Shown here: piece after piece, positions 19,584-28,164 of the stretch
Numbering within the stretch: position 1 is the stretch's first letter
Layout of the letters: every line of letters begins with the position of its first letter
NCBI RefSeq assembly: GCF_017368815.1
Contig: NZ_JAFNME010000012.1
Coordinates: 20,405-84,404 of the forward strand
Direction: 5' to 3'
DNA length: 64,000 nucleotides
From: Comamonas denitrificans
Lineage (GTDB): Bacteria > Pseudomonadota > Gammaproteobacteria > Burkholderiales > Burkholderiaceae_C
Notes under the pieces: generated by a model
What the model was told of the DNA's origin: nothing
The model's input: only the letters and a program-made list of their open reading frames with translations
The model's database searches: none
Translations under genes and position numbers: made by a program

Positions 19584-20774
19584 TTAACGCAGCAGGCTCA
19601 AGACCTGCTGGGGCAGTTGGTTGGCCTGGGCCACCATGGCAGTGCCCGCTTGCTGCAGGATCTGCGTGCGGCTCAAGTTGGCGGTTTCTTGCGCAAAGTC
19701 GGCATCCACCACGCGGCCCCGGGCAGCGGTCAGGTTCTCGTTTTGAATGTCGATGTTTTCCACCGTTTTCTCAAAACGCGTCTGGATGGCACCCAGCTCG
19801 CCCCGGGCGGTATTGACTTTGTCGATGGCTTTGTCGATTTGCTGCAAAGCTTCCCACGCGCCAGCTTGGGTACCAATATCGACGGCTGCAATACCGGTAA
19901 CTTTCTTTTCAGCACCCGTGCCAGAAATGAGCGCATTGAAGTCCGTCTGCGCAGACCCCACTGCCACCGAGGCTGCTGTTTCACCGTCTTTCACCGATGC
20001 ACGGTATTCAATCGACTTGCCATCAGTGGACAAGAAAGCCACCACGCCAGTATCCGAGGTTTTGCTGTTGATGGCCTGCAAAGCACGGCCCAAAGCCTCG
20101 TCACCTGTGACGCTATCGCCTTTGGCAACCGTTGCCGTTACCGAGACACCATTGGCCCCGGTAATCGTGATCGTCGCCGCAGCACTCGTCAGCGCAGCCC
20201 CAGCAGCATTCTTTTGCGTATCGGTAATAGACGCGTGGCTGACAGCGGCATAAGTGGTTTTGCCCAGCTGATCCACCTTGGTATTGGCCAGCGCCCCCAC
20301 CGTGATGTTGTCGCCCGAGTTGGCGCCCACCTGGAACACCGCCCCGGTGAAGCTGCCGTCCAGCAGCTTGGCACCGTTGAAGCTGGTGGTTTTGGCCACA
20401 CGGTCCACTTCATCGCGCAGTTGCTTCAACTCCGCTTGCAGCGCTTCGCGGTCGGTTTTGCTGTTGGTGGCGTTGCCCGATTGCACGGCCAGTTCGCGCA
20501 TGCGCTGCAGCATGTCGCCCACTTTGCCCAAAGCGCCTTCGGCCGTTTGTGCCAGCGAGATGCCGTCGTTGGCATTGCGCGAGGCAACCGCCAGGCCTTT
20601 GACCTGGGTGTTCATGCGCTCGGCAATGGCCAGGCCAGCAGCATCGTCTTTGGCGCTGTTCACACGCAGGCCCGAAGACAGGCGCTGCATGGAGGTGGCC
20701 AAGGAGTTGCCTGACAAGCCCAGATTGCGCTGGGCGTTGATGGACACCGAGTTGGTGTTGATAGACATACCCAT
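19584..20774 (-). CDS. fliC: Flagellin A1
   Basis: Filament subunit, exported by the flagellar type III system. 396 residues from the ATG at 20774, which follows AAGGGGA at proper spacing; a GTG 48 bases upstream gives a longer frame without family similarity. Conserved N-terminal D0/D1 (INTNSVSINAQRNLGLSGN; RLSSGLRVNSAKDDAAGLAI) and C-terminal D1/D0 (NLSRTQILQQAGTAMVAQAN, ending LLR) surround a variable middle (about residues 185-330). Against its duplicate A2 (22466-23641) the ends are nearly identical while the middle differs throughout. Downstream of flagellin B1 on the same strand. Confidence 0.95.
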   Translation of the reverse strand: MGMSINTNSVSINAQRNLGLSGNSLATSMQRLSSGLRVNSAKDDAAGLAIAERMNTQVKGLAVASRNANDGISLAQTAEGALGKVGDMLQRMRELAVQSGNATNSKTDREALQAELKQLRDEVDRVAKTTSFNGAKLLDGSFTGAVFQVGANSGDNITVGALANTKVDQLGKTTYAAVSHASITDTQKNAAGAALTSAAATITITGANGVSVTATVAKGDSVTGDEALGRALQAINSKTSDTGVVAFLSTDGKSIEYRASVKDGETAASVAVGSAQTDFNALISGTGAEKKVTGIAAVDIGTQAGAWEALQQIDKAIDKVNTARGELGAIQTRFEKTVENIDIQNENLTAARGRVVDADFAQETANLSRTQILQQAGTAMVAQANQLPQQVLSLLR

Positions 20775-20821
20775 GTTGATTCCCCTTCTTGATGGATCTA
20801 CCGTTGGTTGATATGCCTGCA

Positions 20822-20856
20822 CCCAAGCTTTGAAATATGTTTTTCAAATGCTTGGG
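20822..20856 (-). promoter_or_regulatory. Stem-loop in the leader of flagellin A1
   Basis: CCCAAGC-TTTGAA (20822-20834) pairs with TTCAAA-GCTTGGG (20843-20856), one bulged base per arm, 48 bases before the ATG. An identical copy precedes A2 (23689-23723). It may affect mRNA stability or translation of A relative to B; the function is inferred from position only. Confidence 0.55.
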
Positions 20857-20875
20857 CCAGGCGTTTTTATCGAAA

Positions 20876-20913
20876 GGGGTGGGAGAAAAAGCACGGGGCT
20901 TTTTTCTCACCCC
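20876..20913 (-). terminator. Long hairpin between flagellins B1 and A1
   Basis: GGGGTGGGAGAAAAAGC pairs with GCTTTTTTCTC-ACCCC around ACGG. The inner part gives a stem followed by a T run on the minus strand, so it could terminate or attenuate read-through from B1 into A1. An identical copy is at 23743-23780. Confidence 0.6.
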
Positions 20914-20951
20914 TTGTCAGATTGCTTCTTGCCGGTTGCGCAGCCCTCCCG

Positions 20952-22133
20952 TTATTGCAGCAGCTGCAGCACTTGCTGCGGCAATTGGTTGGCTTGGGCG
21001 ACCATGGCGGTGCCCGCTTGTTGCAAGATTTGGGTGCGGCTCAAGTTGGCCGTTTCTTGTGCAAAGTCCGCATCGGTGATCCGACCGCGAGCCGCTGAGA
21101 TGTTTTCTTGCTGGATGTCGATGTTCTCGATGGACTTTTCAAATCGGGTCTGGATAGCGCCCAGCTCGGCACGGGCAGAGCTGACTTTGTCCAGGGCGCT
21201 GTCAATGCGCTGCAGCGACTCCCAGGCGGCGGCTTGGGTTTTGATGTCCATTTTGTGGATGCCTGCCTGGTCGGCTGCGGCCAAGTTTGTAGTAGCTCCG
21301 GCAATGGCCAAGGTACCCTGTCCATTCGTCGTAATCGTTGCCACAGCGGTAGAGCCTGCGGCATCGGCGCTGCTGCGGTATTCAATGTCGTAGCCGGTCG
21401 CTGTTTTGTTCAAAAACGCCACCACCCCGGTATCGGCGGTTTTGGAGTTGATGCTTTGCACCATGCTACCCAGCAACTCTTCGCCGGTACGGTCAGCATC
21501 TGCATCAATGGTGATCGTGGCCGAGCCAGCAGCGCCTTGCACCGTAATAGAAACCGCTGTGGTGGTGTTTTGCACGTTGGCAGTGGCGATGGCTACTTTA
21601 GAAGCGCCATACATGGAGCTGCCCAGCTTATCCACCTTGGTATTGGCCAGCGCCCCCACCGTGATGTTGTCGCCCGAGTTGGCACCCACCTGGAATACGC
21701 CACCAGTGAAGCTGCCGTCCAGCACTTTTTTGCCGTTAAAACTGGTGGTTTTGGCCACGCGGTCCACCTCATCGCGCAGTTGCACCAGCTCGGCATTGAG
21801 CGCTTCGCGGTCACTGGTGCTGTTGGTGGCGTTACCCGCTTGCACGGCCAACTCACGCATGCGCTGCAGCATGTCGCCAACTTTGCCCAAAGCGCCTTCT
21901 GCGGTTTGGGCCAAAGAAATCCCATCATTGGCATTGCGCGAGGCCACTGCCAAACCACGCACCTGGGTGCTCATGCGCTCGGCAATGGCCAAGCCAGCGG
22001 CATCGTCTTTGGCGCTATTGACGCGCAAACCCGAGGACAGGCGCTGCATCGACGTAGCCAGCGAGCCGCCGGACAAGGCCAGGTTGCGCTGGGCGTTGAT
22101 CGAGACGACGTTGGTGTTGATTGACATGGCCAT
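20952..22133 (-). CDS. fliC: Flagellin B1
   Basis: 393-residue flagellin starting MAMSINTNVVSINAQRN, with AAAGGAA seven bases before the ATG. Conserved D0/D1 ends and a central region about residues 175-330 rich in Ala/Thr/Gly. It is nearly identical to B2 (23819-25000) over the whole length including the centre; I see only Gly/Ser and Thr/Lys substitutions in the N-terminal third. A sigma-28-type promoter lies upstream at 22249-22275. First gene of the B1-A1 pair. Confidence 0.95.
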   Translation of the reverse strand: MAMSINTNVVSINAQRNLALSGGSLATSMQRLSSGLRVNSAKDDAAGLAIAERMSTQVRGLAVASRNANDGISLAQTAEGALGKVGDMLQRMRELAVQAGNATNSTSDREALNAELVQLRDEVDRVAKTTSFNGKKVLDGSFTGGVFQVGANSGDNITVGALANTKVDKLGSSMYGASKVAIATANVQNTTTAVSITVQGAAGSATITIDADADRTGEELLGSMVQSINSKTADTGVVAFLNKTATGYDIEYRSSADAAGSTAVATITTNGQGTLAIAGATTNLAAADQAGIHKMDIKTQAAAWESLQRIDSALDKVSSARAELGAIQTRFEKSIENIDIQQENISAARGRITDADFAQETANLSRTQILQQAGTAMVAQANQLPQQVLQLLQ

Positions 22134-22248
22134 GGTGCGATTCCTTTAAACAGTCGGTGTGTTGCTTGAACAAGTTTTGCTTGTCGCTACAGGCTGCCTG
22201 GCCTCTGTGGGCGGTTGTGGCATAGGGTGCCTGCGGCGTACAAATGGG

Positions 22249-22275
22249 TTATCGGGCGCTGTTAAGAAAGCTTTA
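22249..22275 (-). promoter_or_regulatory. Sigma-28 (FliA) promoter of flagellin B1
   Basis: The minus strand reads TAAA (22275-22272), 15 bases, then CCCGATAA (22256-22249). This matches the FliA consensus TAAA-N15-GCCGATAA except one base. It is 116 bases before the ATG of B1. Confidence 0.85.
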
Positions 22276-22349
22276 GCAACTTTTAATAAAAAAGCCTAAA
22301 AATCATTGAACAGCAAGCGCTAATAGCTACTAAAAAATTTTTAAAAGCC

Positions 22350-22382
22350 AAAAAAAAGCAGCCCAGGTTGCCCAAGGCTGCT
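22350..22382 (-). terminator. Terminator after flagellin A2 (minus strand)
   Basis: Second copy of the AGCAGCC / GGCTGCT hairpin (22357-22382) with a T run on the minus strand. It separates the A2 transcript from the B1 promoter. The whole gap 22134-22465 contains this terminator, the B1 promoter and a degenerate AGCGCT..AGCTA palindrome near 22268-22325, and no gene. Confidence 0.85.
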
Positions 22383-22465
22383 ATCAAAAAGCAAAACTAT
22401 CACACCCCACCTGCCTGGCAAAGCATCCAAAGGCGCTTTGCCAAGCCGGTGGGCATCACCACCGC

Positions 22466-23641
22466 TTAACGCAGCAGGCTCAAGACCTGCTGGGGCAGTT
22501 GGTTGGCCTGGGCCACCATGGCAGTGCCTGCTTGCTGCAGGATCTGCGTGCGGCTCAAGTTGGCGGTTTCTTGCGCAAAGTCGGCATCCACCACGCGGCC
22601 CCGGGCAGCAGTCAGGTTCTCGTTTTGAATGTCGATGTTTTCCACCGTTTTCTCAAAACGCGTCTGGATGGCACCCAGCTCGCCCCGGGCGGTATTGACT
22701 TTGTTGATGGCACTGTCGATTTTCTGCAGCGCATCCCACGCACCTTTTTGGGTACCAATATCCACATCGTGAATACCCACAGTGTTCTTTTGGGTAGCAC
22801 CAGCAATGGTTCCCAGCGATGCAGAGGTGCCGCCACTCAAAGCAACATTAATCGCCGAGTAGGTACCACCATCTTTGATGGTGCCACGGAACTGAATCGC
22901 GCCATCTTCCAAGAAGGCAGTCACTCCAGTATCGGCAGTTTTCGAGTTGATCGCCTGGAGCACTTTGCCCAATGCTTCTTTATCGGTTGCATCGCTCGAA
23001 TTGGCAATGGTTGCCGTTGCCGTCGCACCATCGGCCCCGGTAATGGTCACGGTGATCGGTGTGGTGCCCGCCATCATGCCGCCTGTGATCGACGGAGCGG
23101 TAATCCCAGCCTCCGCATAGTTGGCCTTGCCCAGCTGATTCACCTTGGTATTGGCCAGCGCCCCCACCGTGATGTTGTCGCCCGAGTTGGCGCCCACCTG
23201 GAACACCGCCCCCGTGAAGCTGCCGTCCAGCAGCTTGGCACCGTTGAAGCTGGTGGTTTTGGCCACACGGTCCACTTCATCGCGCAGTTGCTTCAATTCC
23301 GCTTGCAGCGCTTCGCGGTCGGTTTTGCTGTTGGTGGCGTTGCCCGATTGCACGGCCAGCTCGCGCATGCGCTGCAGCATGTCGCCCACTTTGCCCAAAG
23401 CGCCTTCGGCCGTTTGTGCCAGCGAGATACCGTCGTTGGCATTGCGCGAGGCCACCGCCAGGCCTTTGACCTGGGTGTTCATGCGCTCGGCAATGGCCAG
23501 GCCAGCAGCATCGTCTTTGGCGCTGTTCACACGCAGGCCCGAAGACAGGCGCTGCATGGAGGTGGCCAAGGAGTTGCCTGACAAGCCCAGATTGCGCTGG
23601 GCGTTGATGGACACCGAGTTGGTGTTGATAGACATACCCAT
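22466..23641 (-). CDS. fliC: Flagellin A2
   Basis: 391-residue flagellin from the ATG at 23641, with the same leader and Shine-Dalgarno as A1. The first ~180 and last ~75 residues match A1 almost exactly. The centre from about residue 178 (KVNQLGKANYAEAG) to about 320 is different in sequence and five residues shorter, although it keeps flagellin-like phrases such as ALGKVLQAINSKTADTGVTA. This centre would be exposed on the filament surface. It forms a transcription pair with B2. Confidence 0.95.
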   Translation of the reverse strand: MGMSINTNSVSINAQRNLGLSGNSLATSMQRLSSGLRVNSAKDDAAGLAIAERMNTQVKGLAVASRNANDGISLAQTAEGALGKVGDMLQRMRELAVQSGNATNSKTDREALQAELKQLRDEVDRVAKTTSFNGAKLLDGSFTGAVFQVGANSGDNITVGALANTKVNQLGKANYAEAGITAPSITGGMMAGTTPITVTITGADGATATATIANSSDATDKEALGKVLQAINSKTADTGVTAFLEDGAIQFRGTIKDGGTYSAINVALSGGTSASLGTIAGATQKNTVGIHDVDIGTQKGAWDALQKIDSAINKVNTARGELGAIQTRFEKTVENIDIQNENLTAARGRVVDADFAQETANLSRTQILQQAGTAMVAQANQLPQQVLSLLR

Positions 23642-23742
23642 GTTGATTCCCCTTCTTGATGGATCTACCGTTGGTTGATATGCCTGCACCCAAGCTTTGA
23701 AATATGTTTTTCAAATGCTTGGGCCAGGCGTTTTTATCGAAA

Positions 23743-23780
23743 GGGGTGGGAGAAAAAGCACGGGGCTTTTTTCTCACCCC
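23743..23780 (-). terminator. Long hairpin between flagellins B2 and A2
   Basis: Exact copy of the hairpin at 20876-20913, in the identical 177-base spacer. Confidence 0.6.
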
Positions 23781-23818
23781 TTGTCAGATTGCTTCTTGCC
23801 GGTTGCGCAGCCCTCCCG

Positions 23819-25000
23819 TTATTGCAGCAGCTGCAGCACTTGCTGCGGCAATTGGTTGGCTTGGGCGACCATGGCGGTGCCCGCTTGTTGCAAGATTTGG
23901 GTGCGGCTCAAGTTGGCCGTTTCTTGGGCAAAGTCCGCATCGGTGATCCGACCGCGAGCCGCTGAGATGTTTTCTTGCTGGATGTCGATGTTCTCGATGG
24001 ACTTTTCAAATCGGGTCTGGATAGCGCCCAGCTCGGCACGGGCAGAGCTGACTTTGTCCAGGGCGCTGTCAATGCGCTGCAGCGACTCCCAGGCGGCGGC
24101 TTGGGTTTTGATGTCCATTTTGTGGATGCCTGCCTGGTCGGCTGCGGCCAAGTTTGTAGTAGCTCCGGCAATGGCCAAGGTACCCTGTCCATTCGTCGTA
24201 ATCGTTGCCACAGCGGTAGAGCCTGCGGCATCGGCGCTGCTGCGGTATTCAATGTCGTAGCCGGTCGCTGTTTTGTTCAAAAACGCCACCACCCCGGTAT
24301 CGGCGGTTTTGGAGTTGATGCTTTGCACCATGCTGCCCAGCAACTCTTCGCCGGTACGGTCAGCATCTGCATCAATGGTGATCGTGGCCGAGCCAGCAGC
24401 GCCTTGCACCGTAATAGAAACCGCTGTGGTGGTGTTTTGCACGTTGGCAGTGGCGATGGCTACTTTAGAAGCGCCATACATGGAGCTGCCCAGCTTATCC
24501 ACCTTGGTATTGGCCAGCGCCCCCACCGTGATGTTGTCGCCCGAGTTGGCACCCACCTGGAATACGCCACCAGTGAAGCTGCCGTCCAGCACTTTTTTGC
24601 CGTTAAAACTGGTGGTTTTGGCCACGCGGTCCACCTCATCGCGCAGTTGCACCAGCTCGGCATTGAGCGCTTCGCGGTCACTCTTGCTGTTGGTGGCGTT
24701 GCCCGCTTGCACGGCCAGCTCACGCATGCGCTGCAGCATGTCGCCAACTTTGCTCAAAGCGCCTTCTGCGGTTTGGGCTAAAGAAATCCCATCATTGGCA
24801 TTGCGCGAGGCCACTGCCAAACCACGCACCTGGGTGCTCATGCGCTCGGCAATGGCCAAGCCAGCGGCATCGTCCTTGGCGCTATTGACGCGCAAACCCG
24901 AGGACAGGCGCTGCATCGACGTAGCCAGCGAGCCGCCGGACAAGGCCAGGTTGCGCTGGGCGTTGATCGAGACGACGTTGGTGTTGATTGACATGGCCAT
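23819..25000 (-). CDS. fliC: Flagellin B2
   Basis: 393-residue flagellin, near-identical twin of B1, including the variable centre. Differences noted are Ser for Gly in EGALSKVGD and Lys for Thr in NATNSKSDRE, plus a few silent changes. It has its own sigma-28-type promoter at 25116-25142 and is divergent from flagellin C. Confidence 0.95.
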   Translation of the reverse strand: MAMSINTNVVSINAQRNLALSGGSLATSMQRLSSGLRVNSAKDDAAGLAIAERMSTQVRGLAVASRNANDGISLAQTAEGALSKVGDMLQRMRELAVQAGNATNSKSDREALNAELVQLRDEVDRVAKTTSFNGKKVLDGSFTGGVFQVGANSGDNITVGALANTKVDKLGSSMYGASKVAIATANVQNTTTAVSITVQGAAGSATITIDADADRTGEELLGSMVQSINSKTADTGVVAFLNKTATGYDIEYRSSADAAGSTAVATITTNGQGTLAIAGATTNLAAADQAGIHKMDIKTQAAAWESLQRIDSALDKVSSARAELGAIQTRFEKSIENIDIQQENISAARGRITDADFAQETANLSRTQILQQAGTAMVAQANQLPQQVLQLLQ

Positions 25001-25115
25001 GGTGCGATTCCTTTAAACAGTCGGTGTGTTGCTTGAACAAGTTTTGCTTGTCGCTGCAGGCTGCCTGGCCTCTGTGGGCGGTTGTGGCATGGGGTGCCTG
25101 CTGCGTACAGATGAG

Positions 25116-25142
25116 TTATCGGGCGCTGTTCAGAAAGCTTTA
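25116..25142 (-). promoter_or_regulatory. Sigma-28 (FliA) promoter of flagellin B2
   Basis: The minus strand reads TAAA (25142-25139), 15 bases, then CCCGATAA (25123-25116), the same elements and spacing as for B1 despite changes in the spacer. Confidence 0.85.
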
Positions 25143-25389
25143 GCAGTTTTTAATAAAAACGGCCTAAAACCATTGATCAGTAAGCGCAGACAGCTCTTGT
25201 TTTTAAAAACAAAAACAGCACAAACACCGAAGAAAGCCGCAAAACCCGGTGCTTATTCCCCTACTTCCCCAGGGTGAAAAGGGAAGAATCCTTCCCATCG
25301 CTCGCGTTGCCTGCCGCTTTTGAACGCCTAGGTTTTCTCAGCGATGCGAAGCAACTGCACTTTTTTGCCTAACTGAAGGAATCACAGCA
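25143..25389. other. Leader region between divergent flagellins B2 and C
   Basis: No gene. It holds a degenerate AAGCGC..AGCT motif near 25183-25196 and a small palindrome GGGAAG-AATC-CTTCCC near 25280. I could not find a convincing sigma-28 promoter for flagellin C here. AAGGAA eight bases before the ATG at 25390 is a good ribosome site. Confidence 0.5.
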
Positions 25390-26634
25390 ATGGCCGCCAC
25401 TATCAATACGAACATCGCCTCGATCAACGCGCAGCGCAACCTGACGTTTTCGGGACAGTCTCTGAACACCACCATGCAGCGCCTGTCTTCGGGTTTGCGC
25501 GTCAATAGCGCCAAAGACGATGCCGCTGGCCTGGCCATCTCTGAGCGCATGAACACCCAGGTAAAAGGCCTGACGGTGGCCTCGCGCAATGCCAGCGATG
25601 GCATCTCACTGGCGCAAACCACCGAAGGCGCTTTGGGCAAAATTGGCGACATGCTGCAGCGCATGCGCGAGCTGGCCGTGCAAGCGGGCAACGCCACCAA
25701 CAGCAAGGGCGACCGCGAAGCTCTGCAGCTGGAAGTCAAACAGCTGGCCGACGAGGTGGACCGCGTGGCCAAACAGACCAACTTCAACGGCCAAAAAGTG
25801 CTGGACGGTAGTTTTGCCGGGGCAGTATTTCAGGTGGGGGCCAACTCGGGGGACAACATCACGCTGGGCGCACTGGTGGATACGCGTGCAGAAAAAATCT
25901 CGTCGATCTCTTACGCCTCCTCCGCACAAACAAATATCGACACCGCAGGCACGGCCAGCATCGCCAGCTATATGGATGCTATTTCAGCAGGCAGCTTGAC
26001 GGTTACCTTGACACCCGGTGGCACCACCGACCTGCCCGCCCTCCCCCCTGCCAGCAGCCCGCAAGAGCGTCTGGGCCAGGTCATTGAAGCCATCAACAAC
26101 AAAAGCGCTGACACCGGCGTGGTGGCCTACCTGACCAAACAAGAAGGTTCAGAGATGTACACCGTTGAAATCATGTCTGGCAAAACCGACCCCAATGGCG
26201 ATCCGGTGCAGGTTACTTTTGCGGGCTTTAGCGCCAGTGCCACGGGCATTTTGAATGCCACCGGCACCATTGGCGGCTCGACGGCAGGACCGACTACTGG
26301 TGCAGCAATTGACGCACGCGGTATCAACGACATTGATGTGGGCACCCAAGCAGGGGCGTGGATTGGCCTGAAGAAAATCGATAGCGCCATCGACCAAGTC
26401 AATAGCGCCCGCGCCACGCTGGGGGCCATTCAAACCCGGTTTGAGACGGCCGTAAACAACATCGACATCCAGGTGGAAAACCTGGCTGCCGCACGGGGGC
26501 GCATCATTGATGCCGACTTTGCCGTTGAAACCGCCAACCTCAGCCGCACGCAGATCCTGCAACAGGCGGGCACCGCCATGGTGGCCCAGGCCAACCAAAT
26601 TCCGCAAAACGTGCTGCAGCTGCTGCAAGGCTAA
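25390..26634 (+). CDS. fliC: Flagellin C
   Basis: 414-residue flagellin on the opposite strand from the duplicated pairs. The N terminus MAATINTNIASINAQRNLTF and the C terminus (TANLSRTQILQQAGTAMVAQ, ending LLQG) are typical D0/D1. The centre (about residues 180-340) is longer and unlike A or B, with a Pro-rich stretch DLPALPPASSPQER. It may give a filament component used under other conditions. It is immediately followed, sharing the stop codon, by a 164-base terminal-inverted-repeat element. Confidence 0.95.
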   Translation: MAATINTNIASINAQRNLTFSGQSLNTTMQRLSSGLRVNSAKDDAAGLAISERMNTQVKGLTVASRNASDGISLAQTTEGALGKIGDMLQRMRELAVQAGNATNSKGDREALQLEVKQLADEVDRVAKQTNFNGQKVLDGSFAGAVFQVGANSGDNITLGALVDTRAEKISSISYASSAQTNIDTAGTASIASYMDAISAGSLTVTLTPGGTTDLPALPPASSPQERLGQVIEAINNKSADTGVVAYLTKQEGSEMYTVEIMSGKTDPNGDPVQVTFAGFSASATGILNATGTIGGSTAGPTTGAAIDARGINDIDVGTQAGAWIGLKKIDSAIDQVNSARATLGAIQTRFETAVNNIDIQVENLAAARGRIIDADFAVETANLSRTQILQQAGTAMVAQANQIPQNVLQLLQG

Positions 26635-26797
26635 GAACGTGTTCACAATCTCCTCGCGGGTGTGCGGTCGCGGCCTCGGGCGGTCTGCGGCGTTGCAAAT
26701 CCTCGCCATAGCTACGGCTATGTCTGTGGTTTGCGCCTTGCAGCCCATCCCGATCCGCATCCCGCACCCCTTCGCGCGCAGATCGTGAACACGTTCT
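26634..26797. repeat. 164-base palindromic element with perfect 13-base terminal inverted repeats
   Basis: AGAACGTGTTCAC (26634-26646) is exactly inverted at GTGAACACGTTCT (26785-26797). The interior is an imperfect palindrome, GC-rich on both arms (GGGTG.GCGG.. against CCGCATCCCGCACCCC) and centred near CCATAGCTACGGCTATG. It carries no open frame with coding character. It looks like a non-autonomous or REP/MITE-like intergenic repeat. It begins on the last base of the flagellin C stop codon. Confidence 0.75.
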
Positions 26798-26820
26798 AAG
26801 CCGATCGCTTTAAAAAAATT

Positions 26821-26896
26821 AGCTGCTACCGCTTGGTATTGCTTTATTTCAGGTAGTTTTTTATCTGAAATTAAAGCTAATAAAGCGCTAGCAGCT
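26821..26896. repeat. Intergenic palindrome, best copy of the AGCTGCTAgCGCTT family
   Basis: Two 32-base arms, 26821-26852 (starting AGCTGCTACCGCTTGG) and 26865-26896 (ending AAGCGCTAGCAGCT), are imperfect inverted copies around a 12-base loop, followed by a T run. With the element at 26634 it fills the gap before the aminotransferase gene; nothing else is seen in 26798-27041. Confidence 0.8.
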
Positions 26897-27041
26897 ATTT
26901 TTTATGGTGTACACCCCCGCATGCACCCTCAAAACTGGCCTTTTCTCTGGCCTTCTCTGCCCTTTAGCGCAAGCAGATGCTGCTACTCTTTATGCACATC
27001 CCCATCCCCCTGAAAAACCACCACAAGGGACTGACCGCGCC

Positions 27042-28160
27042 ATGGCAGCAGAAAAAATCTACGTTACCCAGCCCTACCTGCCCCCCTTGGAGGAGTTCAT
27101 CCCCTACCTGGAGCAAATCTGGGCCAATAAAGTACTGACCAACGGCGGCCCCTTTCACCAGCAACTCGAACAAGCACTGTGCCGCTATCTGGGGGTGCCG
27201 CACATCAGCCTGTTTAGCAACGGCACCCTGGCCCTTATTACGGCCCTGCAAGCGCTGCGCATTAAGGGGGAAGTGATTACCACCCCCTACTCTTTTGTCG
27301 CCACGGCCCACGCCCTGCTGTGGCAAAACTGCACACCCGTGTTTGTCGATATCGAGCCGCACACCCTCAACCTGGACCCCGCCAAAATCGAAGCGGCGAT
27401 CACCCCGCAAACCACCGCCATCCTGCCCGTGCACTGCTACGGCAACCCCTGCGACACCGCAGCGATTCAAAAAATTGCCGACAACTACAACCTGCGCGTC
27501 ATCTACGACGCGGCCCATGCCTTTGGCGTGCAAGATGCCGGAGGCAGCATCTTGCGCCACGGCGACCTATCGGTACTGAGCTTTCACGCCACCAAGGTCT
27601 TCAACACCTTTGAAGGCGGCGCCATCATCTGCCACGATGCCAAAACCAAACAGCGCATTGATCACCTGAAAAACTTTGGCTTTGTGGACGAGGTCACCGT
27701 AGTCGCCCCAGGCATCAACGCCAAAATGAGTGAAATCAACGCCGCTTTTGGCCTGCTGCAACTGGAACACATGCCACATGTCATGCAGCGCCGGGCCGAA
27801 ATTGATGCCTATTACCGCGAGCAACTGGCCCATGTGCCAGGAATTACCTGCTTACCCCAAGGCCACCAGACTGTGGCCAATCATTCATACTTTCCGATTC
27901 TTGTTGGGCCTGAATACCCTTTAAGCCGAGATGCTTTGTATGAAAAGCTCAAAGAGCATGGTATTTATGCACGGCGGTATTTTTATCCGTTGATTACTGA
28001 TTTTCCGATGTATAAAAATCTTTCATCAGCAAACAAAAGCAACATTTTAAATTCAAAAGAATTTTCGGAGCAAGTCTTATGCGCACCAATCTTTCCAGAA
28101 CTTTCTTTAAAAAATCAAATAAAAATTATTGACATTATTAAATCTTCAGAAATAAGGTGA
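27042..28160 (+). CDS. DegT/DnrJ/EryC1-type sugar aminotransferase
   Basis: PLP-dependent aminotransferase acting on nucleotide-bound keto-sugars. 372 residues from the ATG at 27042; the frame extends upstream to 26904 without family similarity. Features: SNGTLALITALQAL (PLP phosphate site), YDAAHAFGV, and the PLP lysine in SFHATKVFNTFEGGAI (Lys about 185). First gene of the glycan island. Base use changes inside the gene: GC-rich like the core up to about 27880, then AT-rich to the end, matching the genes downstream. The final third therefore probably arrived by recombination with the island. Confidence 0.9.
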   Translation: MAAEKIYVTQPYLPPLEEFIPYLEQIWANKVLTNGGPFHQQLEQALCRYLGVPHISLFSNGTLALITALQALRIKGEVITTPYSFVATAHALLWQNCTPVFVDIEPHTLNLDPAKIEAAITPQTTAILPVHCYGNPCDTAAIQKIADNYNLRVIYDAAHAFGVQDAGGSILRHGDLSVLSFHATKVFNTFEGGAIICHDAKTKQRIDHLKNFGFVDEVTVVAPGINAKMSEINAAFGLLQLEHMPHVMQRRAEIDAYYREQLAHVPGITCLPQGHQTVANHSYFPILVGPEYPLSRDALYEKLKEHGIYARRYFYPLITDFPMYKNLSSANKSNILNSKEFSEQVLCAPIFPELSLKNQIKIIDIIKSSEIR

Positions 28161-28164
28161 AGCA

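Larger units (their letters stand above)
19466..22330. repeat. Flagellin duplication, unit 1 (terminator, gene A1, gene B1, sigma-28 promoter)
   Basis: This segment repeats at about 22348-25200 with a 2867-base offset (2882 in the left part because gene A2 is 15 bases shorter). Identity is essentially complete through the terminator, the ends of A, the A-B spacer and gene B. It falls in the middle of gene A and fades upstream of the B promoter. Confidence 0.9.
22348..25200. repeat. Flagellin duplication, unit 2 (terminator, gene A2, gene B2, sigma-28 promoter)
   Basis: Direct copy of 19466-22330. The A-B spacer (23642-23818) appears base-for-base identical to 20775-20951, whereas the region upstream of B2 has several differences from that of B1. 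Confidence 0.9.

Noticed and set aside
20850..20900. Sigma-28 promoter for flagellin A1/A2
   Set aside because: A TTCGATAA-like -10 is present but no TAAA lies 15 bases upstream, so I do not call it.
25026..25277. 83-codon plus-strand frame upstream of flagellin C
   Set aside because: It covers the divergent promoter region of flagellin B2, and no family resemblance is seen.
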